DNA from: Phaeodactylum tricornutum CCAP 1055/1
Lineage: Eukaryota > Bacillariophyta > Bacillariophyceae > Surirellales > Neidiaceae
Reading direction: 5' to 3'
Length of the DNA: 64,000 nt
NCBI RefSeq assembly: GCF_000150955.2
Contig: NC_011672.1
Coordinates: 372,001-436,000, forward strand
Shown piece by piece: positions 51,419 to 60,428 of the stretch (its first letter is position 1; every line of letters starts with the position of its first letter). The notes below the pieces were generated by a model. The model worked only from the letters and a program-made list of their open reading frames with translations. It ran no database searches and was not told where the DNA came from. A program made the translations under genes and the position numbers.

Positions 51419-53560
51419 ATGATGAGAGCAGACGTCGTTTTGTCCAGCGTGTCTACTTCTTTGTTGACACAAAGCAAAGGTTACAGTAAGACCCACTCTA
51501 CTAGCATGAGCGAGAAGCGACTCAACGGTAGCACCCACCCGGACACCAGCAAACAAAAGGACACTCTGCCGTCGAAGAAGCCCCGCATAGGATGGAAACT
51601 TCGCCGACTCACGAGCGATGAGGCACGGCACACCAACGACGATGTTCATTCGCGCATACCCTTGTGTCCTGTGATGACCACGCTCATCGATACACGCCCC
51701 TTTCAACGTCTGCGTCACGTTAAACAACTGAGTACAGCGGAATACGTGTACGTCAACGCCAACCACAACCGCTTCGAACATTCCCTCGGCGTGGCGCATC
51801 TCGCTCAACTTTTGTGTCGACGCGTGCAAGCCCGTCAACCAAATCTGGAATGCACCGATAAAGATGTCTTGTGCGTCAAGCTTGCTGGACTCTTGCACGA
51901 TGTCGGACACGGTATGTACTCACACACTTACGAAAAGTTTGTCACGGAAGAATTCCCCAAATATCTGGCGCGAAATGGGCACTTGAATAAGCACTACGCA
52001 TCGCTTCCGCCCATACCGAAAGGGTGGCGTCACGAAGTTATGTCGCTCCTTATGATCGACGCTATTCTAAAGGAAGTGGGATTGGCGATCGATCTACACA
52101 ACCTGGACCAGCCTTTGCGACAAATTGGTGACGGCGTGGATGCGAAAACGTTGAGAGTCTTTGAGCCTTGTACAACGACAACAAGCGATGCTGCTAAAGA
52201 CACCAAACAGCTGGTCTTGACGTCTCGTGATTTTGTTTTTATAAAAGAATGCATTTGGGGTGGTCCAATTCCCGACTGTCAACGACTACCAGGATACGAA
52301 GGTTTTGTTGGCCGTCCTCGTCCCTACCAGGAATGGTTGTACGATATTGTTAGCAACCGTCACTCCGGCTTGGATGTGGACAAGATGGACTATTACGCGC
52401 GTGATCAAAGACGAGCACTACGAGCTGCTGGTGAAATCGATCAAATTTTTATCGATGAAGCTGTCGTTGCGTGGGCTGAATGTACCAATCCACACAAGTG
52501 TTTCCGTTGTCGCCACGGATCGAATACAGACGGAAAACATCTCATGCTTTGTTATCCTGACAAAATGGTCAAAGCTTCAATCAACTTTTTCCGTAAGCGG
52601 TCCGAACTTCACGACAAGATCTACAAGCATAAGGCGGTCGTTGCCGTCTCGTACATGATTTGCGATATTTTGTGTCTGGCAGACCCGTACTTCCCTATTT
52701 CGACCGGCGGTTCTTCCTTTACTGCTGGAGGGCAACCTAAACGAGAGTTTCCATTCTTACCGATGAGTCGCGCGATGCTGGATGATCAAGCTCTGCTGAG
52801 ATTACGAGATGATTTAATTCCGCAAATTGGACACACGACGTGTCTGGAACTGCAACCTGCCCGTGATCTGATCGATCGCCTCGAATCCCGGCTCCTGTAC
52901 AAATGCGTCGGACAGTGCTTTGTCCGCATGAGCGATCTCAATGGCCGACGATTGTGGGCCAAACCAGAAGATGAAATTAAATCGGAAATTCTCCTCATTC
53001 GTGGCGAGCACATGACAGAAGATGGGCATTTCTTGTCCTTGAACGAACACGATTTTATTGTTCAGCGGTGCGACATTCATTGGGGAAGCAAAGAGAACAA
53101 TCCCGTAAAACGGATGCGATTTTTGACCAAAACGACCATGAGCAGGCTTAGAGGGTCGATCAAAGAATTGCCAGAAGCGCGTGCGTTTGTCGAAGAGGAC
53201 TACGATGCACATTTGCCTAGATCCTTTCAAGAGAACAGTATCCGAGTATACTGCCGCGAGCCAGAAAAGAGCGATTTGGTGAAGCATATGTTCGAACTTT
53301 GGAAAAACGAAATTAAAGCAGAGATCAAGCAAACAGCTTTGGAAGATGCCTGTAAAAATCAGGCCGTAACGCCCATCAAGGTTGCACGTGTTGAATTGTC
53401 GCAGGACTTTGCTTACGAAGAATTGTCTGAAGAAGAACCAAACGAAGATACTCTTCAAACGGGTCGACCTAGTTTAGATGGCAGTGCGTTTGTGTCTCCG
53501 AACCGGCCATCTCGCCGTAAAGACAGCGACAACGGTTCGAACATCAGCATAAGCTCTTAG
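51419..53560 (+). CDS. SAMHD1-like HD-domain dNTP triphosphohydrolase
   Basis: The 713-residue product (or 684 if ATG 51506 is used) matches SAMHD1 closely over the HD domain. The metal ligands are H121 (NRFEHSLGVAHLA), H160-D161 (LLHDVGHGMYSH) and the aspartate in LDVDKMDYYARD (about 319-327). It has LIDTRPFQRLRHVKQL at the start, as in SAMHD1. The C-terminal lobe has SAMHD1-like motifs (for example HWGSKENNPVKRMRF). No SAM domain precedes the HD domain, so it is shorter at the front than human SAMHD1. SAMHD1 cleaves dNTPs to nucleosides and triphosphate as a nucleotide-activated tetramer, controlling dNTP pools. In an alga this would be a house-keeping role; defence is speculative. It is intronless. 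Confidence 0.92.
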   Translation: MMRADVVLSSVSTSLLTQSKGYSKTHSTSMSEKRLNGSTHPDTSKQKDTLPSKKPRIGWKLRRLTSDEARHTNDDVHSRIPLCPVMTTLIDTRPFQRLRHVKQLSTAEYVYVNANHNRFEHSLGVAHLAQLLCRRVQARQPNLECTDKDVLCVKLAGLLHDVGHGMYSHTYEKFVTEEFPKYLARNGHLNKHYASLPPIPKGWRHEVMSLLMIDAILKEVGLAIDLHNLDQPLRQIGDGVDAKTLRVFEPCTTTTSDAAKDTKQLVLTSRDFVFIKECIWGGPIPDCQRLPGYEGFVGRPRPYQEWLYDIVSNRHSGLDVDKMDYYARDQRRALRAAGEIDQIFIDEAVVAWAECTNPHKCFRCRHGSNTDGKHLMLCYPDKMVKASINFFRKRSELHDKIYKHKAVVAVSYMICDILCLADPYFPISTGGSSFTAGGQPKREFPFLPMSRAMLDDQALLRLRDDLIPQIGHTTCLELQPARDLIDRLESRLLYKCVGQCFVRMSDLNGRRLWAKPEDEIKSEILLIRGEHMTEDGHFLSLNEHDFIVQRCDIHWGSKENNPVKRMRFLTKTTMSRLRGSIKELPEARAFVEEDYDAHLPRSFQENSIRVYCREPEKSDLVKHMFELWKNEIKAEIKQTALEDACKNQAVTPIKVARVELSQDFAYEELSEEEPNEDTLQTGRPSLDGSAFVSPNRPSRRKDSDNGSNISISS

Positions 53561-53594
53561 TCATCGTAAGGTCGTATCAGTCGCAAAATCTCTG

Positions 53595-56249
53595 TTACAG
53601 AAAAGAAGATCCAAGATCAAAATGGCGGAACATCTCGTCAGTCATTCGAACATAAGCTGAGTTTAGCAGCTCCCCAGGACCATATGGCTCGTCTGAGTTT
53701 ATACTTTCCCAAGAGTCGTCGTCGTTGATGTCTTCCATACAGTCTCCTTCGCCATCGGAAACTATCATGTCTGTGCTTTGATGAGTGGTGTCAGCGAAAA
53801 GCGATTGGTACTCTCCCGAATTGTACGCCTGACGAATAGCTTGGACAGAGCCTCCAATCCCTCTATTGCTTGAAATTGTCATTCGCGTGCAGCTCTTTTT
53901 ATGATTCTGGTCAGAATCACAGCATTTTTGGGAGCAATACGTTACTATTTTGCAATGTGGGCAAGCAAGAAAGACATGAGTCTTGGGTTGGTGAGGTTTT
54001 CCTAGGACCTTGTTCTCCATTTCATTAAAGACTTGTTCAAGATCACAGTCTTGATTATGACATCGAAGCCTCGCATCTGGCCACCAGTTCCGATTGACGA
54101 AACTGATAATATTCTGATTGACATCCCAGGGGATGGCGAAGTGGTGGGTACACAAGGTAACCGTTTCCGCAGCATCTCGAAATTGGGGCTGAAAGGATGC
54201 TTGATTGCCCGACGTCCATGGGCTGACCCAGGAGATTCCAAGATTCATTAGGCTGAGGCTGTAAAGATTGAACAGCTGTGCGCTGGTCAACTTGACTGCT
54301 GACGTAGCTTTCTGTTATTGGACGACATACATTAGGTAGGCCATTCAGGAGAAAAGTCCCCAAAGGTGCAACATTTAGTCAACACATACCTTATCATAGT
54401 CCCAGTCGTAGTAGCTGTCGTCTTCTTCGCTGGTGCTTTCATCATCGGAATCGCTCTCGTAATGGTGCTTTGCTGGAAATGCAGAAAGTTCAGAGTATAA
54501 AACCGGGTCGGGAATTACTTCATATCCGCACCAGACGAGGAAGTCGCCATAGCCAAAACCTACTTCTCGCACATCTACCACCTGTTTGACGAACAGTCCA
54601 CGTACAACGTCTTTGATATCCGGATGACAATTCCCTCCAAAGAAGCGATCAATCGAAAGAAAAAGACTGTCTTGTATTTTTTCATTTACGTTATCAATCA
54701 GAGACTTACCGTCGATGCAGTCAGCGAACCGGAAAGGAGATGCGAGTCGGTTTTCACTTACTGTAAGCTTCGAAGATCGAAGACCGGTGTACTGAGTCTT
54801 CAATTGCCAATCAGGTTGATTTAAAAAATGGCGAGACGCGCACGTCTCGCCCAAAGCCGATGCAATAACGTTAGCAATACTTTCAAACCGATCACTTGAA
54901 GGAAGAAATATTAGAGAAGCTTCCCCAATCGCGACCAAGCATCGTGTGCAATTGATCATAGAATCAAGCCTGTGGGCTGCTAGAGCGCGATTCAATGAAC
55001 ACCTCTCTCTCTCCAGAAGCGCGCTTGCCAGCTGTTCACTAAGCTTTTTTAGTGCCTTCACGATTGTGTATATCAATCGAGTCGGTACTCGCTTAGCCGA
55101 TTCAACGTCACTTTCATCATCTAGATCATTTTCGTTGCGTTGGGCTACAATGTTACGCTTCAACAAAAGTTTACGTTTCTCAGTTGCGTTTTCAGATGCA
55201 CTGTCTGCAGCAAGATGGCCAAATTCGCGGTGATAAACGTAGTGAATGAAGCCAACAAGGGCGATAGAATGATTGCTTGACAAAAAGGTAAGACCTTCAA
55301 AGAGCAAGCTTTCCAAGCAAAGATAAAACTCATCCGTATCTCGGCAAAAATGGTCCGCCTCATCGCAATCGCCGTCAAAGCTGCATGGTTGTCCACAGAC
55401 AACGTACTCTGACGTCAAGACTACCAATAAACGCTGCATGGCTTCGATATCGTCCAAATCGTGGTTACGATGAAGGCGAACCAGGATAGCAGCCGCCAAT
55501 CTGTAGTCTTTTTGAAGCTCCGACAGTGCATGCTTGAGAATTTTCAGCAACAAGTCTACTCGACTTCGTCGATCAAGTGGGTGATTTAGTGGCCCAAACG
55601 CCTGCCTCTCGTCCGCGCGTGTAACTGGACCGTCCGAAATATCCTGTTGACCGACGGCAAACCAAAAGTCTGAGAGTGACGCGGGATCTCTTTGCTCCGC
55701 TTCAGATTCTGCCGTGGACAAATGGACAGAATCTGATTTGAAAGCTGAGATGAGTGTGTTGTCTATATTTGTATCCTGGGCCAGGTTAGCTTGTATCAAA
55801 GCTTCGGAAATGGCTCGAACGGAGTTTGGCATAAAACCTTCCACAGTGACTTGGAACCCCTCGATTTCAGCCCGCCATAAGTTGGACGGTTCACAGGATG
55901 GGCATATTGACGATTGTTCTATGGGCTGGTCATTTTGATTTTCATAAAGGCAGTCGTAGGCATCCAGTAGTGGATAGCAAGAAGTGTGATAGGGAAACAA
56001 GGAACAGTCGTTAACAGTTCCCTGAGGGTTGGCGTAATTCCGACGGGGAACTCTAGCACTTTTCCCTTGAATCGTTACTTCCATCGTTCCTTCGTATTTC
56101 AAACACTCTATTTCCCATTGGTGTGTCAATGATTTCTCTAATTTGCGGTAAGCTTCCCTACTTTCGGTGATTTCAATGGTCCCAATGCGTACGTAAGCCG
56201 CTAGAAGATGGTTCTTAGCCGAGTGTTTCAGGCGTCTATCTTCAGTCAT
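53595..56249 (-). CDS. MYND-type zinc finger protein, two exons
   Basis: Exons 56249-54390 and 54311-53595 join across a 78-bp intron (GTATGT..AACAG) to give 858 residues. The C-terminal exon carries a MYND-like finger: CHNQDCDLE, then CPHCKIVTYCSQKCCDSDQNHKKSC, about residues 690-755. The N-terminal 620 residues are largely helical with no recognised domain, and include a TIQGKSARVPRRNY block and a Cys pair (ICPSCEPSNLW). The first exon ends with a Ser/Asp/Glu-rich stretch (YESDSDDESTSEEDDSYYD), a likely CK2-type region, just before the splice. MYND fingers bind short Pro-rich peptides, so a scaffold or regulatory role is likely. The join is in phase and the second exon has no ATG before its finger, supporting one gene. 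Confidence 0.8.
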
Positions 56250-56962
56250 GTTAATACAGCGCAGACTTTACCCGCGGTTGGAAACGGAATCTCTCGGCTT
56301 TCAATGTAAGCGAATGCAAGCTCGACCCCATCGTGAAGTATTGGCATCTCTGGTTTCATGCGATTGATGGCTGTAAGGCGCGAACAAGTATAAATCACGA
56401 AAAGAATATCGACACTATTAGGGTTTGGGTTATATTATACCGGCGGTCAGGGGTGCGACGATAAGGCTCGTGACCAAATTTTTACTGTTGACAATTTGCT
56501 ACCCGACGACATCCATCAACATAAGCTTATGCGTTAGAAGATGTTGATACCTTTGCTGACCGTCTCGCCACTGTGTGTGAAACGTTTTACTCATCAGAGC
56601 ATATTCAAATCTTCTCCGACACCTGAACAGTATTCGGCGCAGCAGCAGTTGGAACTATTGTCATGAATTTAGAATCGGCGAAACCAGTATTTGCCAGCTT
56701 CTGCCAATCACAACAATTCGGACTACACACGGGTGGGCTTGCAGCAACAAGAATTTGTCCTGCACGCAATGTCGTAAATCGTATGAATTCAAGAAGTGCA
56801 AAGAATTGATGTTTGATGGATTTGACCTCGTTTACTATTCTGATCCACAGTCAATGCAGTGTTCGGCAGCCCTCAACGCACGGTCACAAGTATTAGCCCG
56901 AAATTTTCCAGTAATTGGAAAATAAATTGGTCAATCTAAGTGTAAGATCACGAATACAAGAA
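56250..56962. other. Intergenic region with a coding-like stretch broken by one stop
   Basis: On the plus strand the frame from 56525 reads about 33 codons (AYALEDVDTFADRLATVCET..) to a TGA at 56624-56626. It then continues in the same frame for 60 codons (TVFGAAAVGTIVMNLESAKP..) to 56809. The composition looks protein-like, but I recognise no family and no clear start. It may be a relic exon. Confidence 0.35.
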
Positions 56963-57601
56963 TTACTTGTTCCCCTGACGTTTCGCCCAGTCGACAATAG
57001 TAGATTTAATCTTTTCACATCCTTCATCTTCGCGATAGCACTCGATGCGTAAGCACATTGAGTGAACACAATTCATTTTGACCATTTCTTCGCAGGCACG
57101 GATGCGTTCTTTTTTCTGCGTTACAGCGCCGACGGAAATAACGCCAATCTCTTCGTCTAGAGGATTGACTGTAATCTGCAAAGCGTCTTTGTTCACTCTC
57201 ATCGATTCTCGTACCAGTCTTTCACAAGCCATTGTACGTTGTTCCGTGAACCCTCCCACAAAGTGTACGACCACATCTGCATCTAATAATGCTTCTTCCT
57301 GCCATCCAATCCAGTCTTGGCCGACAATATCGAGCAGGTCGCCACCGTCCCAGTCGCGCAGATTAACATGCGGATTTTTCCGTAAGAAGCTGGATCCGAC
57401 CCACCCAAACTGTTCTGTCACTCGATTGGGAGCGGCTGCCAAAAATGCATTCCGTGTTAGAATCGTAACCGTGTGATCCATCAGCTTTGCCGAGAGCCTA
57501 CTACCGATAGACCCTGTTCCTCCGGGTAGAACGATGTTGAGGGCAGCAGCATTATCCACCAGCAAGGCGATGAGGCTGCTGCCAACCATCAAGCATCGCA
57601 T
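56963..57601 (-). CDS. Secreted or plastid-type NAD(P)-binding Rossmann protein
   Basis: ATG at 57601 gives 212 residues; a frame opens earlier only with a GTG. The N-terminus MRCLMVGSSLIALLVDNAAAL is a signal peptide. The nucleotide-binding loop NIVLPGGTGSIGSRLSAKL follows immediately, in the form GGxGxxG of extended SDR or NmrA-like proteins. Later blocks are DADVVVHFVGGFTEQRTM, EEIGVISVGAVTQ and a Cys-rich helix (MKMNCVHSMCLRIECY-like). The protein lacks the YxxxK motif expected of a full SDR, and it is shorter than the usual 300 residues, so it may be a non-catalytic or reduced member. Location beyond the secretory route is not clear because no plastid Phe follows the signal. Confidence 0.72.
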   Translation of the reverse strand: MRCLMVGSSLIALLVDNAAALNIVLPGGTGSIGSRLSAKLMDHTVTILTRNAFLAAAPNRVTEQFGWVGSSFLRKNPHVNLRDWDGGDLLDIVGQDWIGWQEEALLDADVVVHFVGGFTEQRTMACERLVRESMRVNKDALQITVNPLDEEIGVISVGAVTQKKERIRACEEMVKMNCVHSMCLRIECYREDEGCEKIKSTIVDWAKRQGNK

Positions 57602-58071
57602 CTTCGCCGATCGTTTGCTTAAGAGCACAGAGCGCTGTTATTTCACGAAGAACACAGAAACTCGGTTTGATTTCTTGGGAATATTATTGCCTGAAACGAG
57701 GATCTCTGTTTCGTCTGGATTATGGATTTTGCGGGCTCACCGAAGCCCGATTCGTGTGTTTCTAGTTACATACAAGGGTGACATCAAGAGAAAACACTTT
57801 ATCAGCTCCTTGAGCGTCACCTGTCACACGAGACGGAGCTGCGTGCTTGAACGCACTACTCACAGTCAGCCGTTTGCACCATAAAAGGATCAAAATGAAA
57901 GCCCTACCTACTGACTTTCCGATCTACTTGAAGAAATAAACAGCTGTTATCAATAAAAGTCTTGACTTATTCTTAGCTATGTCGATGTTACCCTTATGAA
58001 ATTCTAATATAAACGAATGTGCGAAAACAGCATCTCACTGTCACTCCCGTCCAGCTAGCACCTCACTTCAG
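57602..58071. other. Intergenic region with TCACAGTCA and TCACTGTCA
   Basis: This 470-bp stretch is upstream of the Rossmann protein and downstream of the ABC gene. TCACAGTCA lies at 57860-57868 and TCACTGTCA at 58035-58043. No gene was seen. Confidence 0.4.
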
Positions 58072-59697
58072 CTATACCGCTTCTTTGATGGTCCCATTCG
58101 AAGCAGGTTTCTTGAGCGAAAGGCTGCTGTTCATGTGCATCAGACGATGTAAAGCCTTTGTCCCGTATAATTCGACTTGAAGCTCCGTAAACTCATCATC
58201 ACGGAGTCCTGCACGCTTCGTCTCAGCCTTATCCTTCTGGATTCCCCTCTTGATTTTAAGGATTGCCATAACTACAAGGAAAATAAAAACACCCAAGCAT
58301 CCGCTCAAGATCACGTACACAAGAATCACATTGTCGGACGGACAATTTTCCATTGTGTCTTGTACAGCAGGAACCATACACCAGAAATAGAATCGCGCAT
58401 ACAAGTAGCGAAGTTCCTTCAGGACAGGAACACCTGACCCTGGAGAAAACCTGCGCAATTCAAACCGATCACGGTGTGTGTCAGCAAAAGAACAAAGGAA
58501 TATGTATATGTTCATAGCACACTCACGTTGTGGAAAGAAAGATCATCAGCAAAAATGGCAAGCTTCCGACAACTTGAACCGCTTGAAATGGCATATTGGT
58601 GTAGAGCCCCAAGCAAATCAAAGTAAACGTTAAGGAAGCACTATCGAAAAGCATTGCGACCCAGAATTTAATCTCAGAGAGCCCATCGATAGTAGCATTG
58701 ACGACTCCGAACTCAATCAAGGAAATGATAAGTATAAGCGAAAACGTTAAGAGTGTTTTGAGAGTCTTGTTCATTGTTTTCGAAGCATGGACTAGAGCCT
58801 CACTGTGATAAGAATGAGAAGTGAGCGAGGGACTGATCTGCAGAGGAACACTTGTTGATATTGCCGGCATCCAAAGTATACATACGCTTCTTCATTTTGG
58901 GCATTCCGCCAGTCAACGAGACTTAGCAAATATGGATTGACGCAGAAGTACGAAATGATACCTCCGGCAACCAGCACTAGCGCTTGACTGCTTTCTTCGG
59001 AATCCCAGAATGTAGCTATAAAGAGACTGTAGCAAAAAATGGTAAAGCAGGCGATACCAATCAAGGCGCTGCTGGAATGTATTTCTACATCGTAAAAGAA
59101 CTTCAGATCAGCGTTGGTAGCCTGGTATGAGTACGCGTCTCCGACGGAAAGTGCCATGATGGCTTTTTCGCGGTCAACCTTTTCGCGATCGTTGATGCGA
59201 ACGGTGGAACGATCAATCGCAGAGACTGTGATCTTGTTGTCGGCCATAGTGGTGAGAGTCGTCACGTGATCATTGGTTACCAGCAGCACGTTGTGCTTTT
59301 GACGAAGCTCATTCAGGCGCTCAACAATAAACGGAACAAAATCGTCTGTGACTCCCGCAAAGGGTTCGTCAAGGACAACCAAAAGCTCAGACTGTGAGGC
59401 CGTACGCTGGCAAATTAATTCAAAGAGAAGCAACTTGCGCTGCCCGCCCGAAAGTCCAGCCGTGAATTCTCCGGCCATAGTACCGCCGACTTGGATTTTT
59501 TCAGCCTTCTCTTCCTTGACGTAAATGTCCCAATAGGGAAGTCGGGTAGCATCGAAGTTGGGGATCTTGGAAACCGTTATGTACGGACGCATGATATGGT
59601 ACTGACGAATATAGATACATTTGTGACTCTTATAAACGTCTTCCAAGAAGGTTGTTTTTCCGGAACCGGAGCTTCCGACGCAAACAGTAAGTGTCAT
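58072..59697 (-). CDS. Compact ABC transporter (ABCG-like order), three exons
   Basis: Exons 59697-58886, 58802-58527 and 58450-58072 join across introns of 83 and 76 bp to give 488 residues. The nucleotide-binding domain starts at once: MTLTVCVGSSGSGKTTFLED has Walker A at about 8-16. LSGGQRKLLLFE is the signature motif, LLVVLDEPFAG the Walker B with its glutamate, and LLVTNDH the switch histidine. About six membrane segments follow (for example IGIACFTIFCYSLFIATFW, LLTFSLILIISLIEFGVV and VILVYVILSGCLGVFIFLV). NBD before membrane domain is the ABCG half-transporter order, but typical ABCG proteins have about 60 more residues before Walker A and are about 600-700 long. Upstream frames have only a TTG, so a missed exon or a real short form are alternatives. 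It would need to dimerise. The substrate is unknown. Confidence 0.8.
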
Positions 59698-60428
59698 GGT
59701 GATCGAAGGTCTTTTGTAGGCCGCCAATGGTATTTTACTGTGAGTGATAAGCGAGTAAAGTAGACGGTGGCGATCGCTTTGTGGCTGTGAAGGTCTGATA
59801 AGGTTAATTTGTTCCCGAGTGTTCCAACCAATTACCTACGGTATTACGACTGGTGTGCGAGAGACTTGATTGGGTCAGGGAAAACAATGCGCGTAAGGCC
59901 TGTAGTACAGACGGGGTCGACGGTAGAGGCAGCGGGCGAATTGGCGGACATTGAGAGTGCCCGACAACATTGACAGTTACATTAGCAGTATTTGTAGCTT
60001 TTTACAAAATGAACAAAATCAACAACGAAAATCCCATCTTCGTTTGTTTAAAGACCCCATGAACTAAAAATCTTATAAAACATGCTTTCGTTTGTATTTC
60101 TGTCGAATAATGCCAAGGCCAAAGGGGATCTGTGCGTCATAGCACGCCATTCAGACCTTAAGAAAACAACACGATGTCGCAATACAATTTTATTTCTAGC
60201 AGCCGAAGGGAATGAATCTAGCTACTTGTTAGAGAACTGCCATCCGTTCGTAAAATTATTTTGGCTAAAAGATCTCACAGTAGATTTGTCAAGATCCAAT
60301 CTGAGAGCATTCTTGGTTCTCGAGAAAGGGATAATATTTCTTCTTTTACGGATCGCTGGATACATATAATGGAAAGCGGGACCCTCTCATTTACTATCCA
60401 AAACAAATGCACCGCTGAAAGCATATCA
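59698..60428. other. Upstream region of the ABC transporter gene
   Basis: This 730-bp stretch lies between the ABC start and the end of the bromodomain gene. TTACTGTGAGT lies about 40 bp upstream of the ABC ATG, a relative of the recurrent upstream motif. No gene was recognised. Confidence 0.4.
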
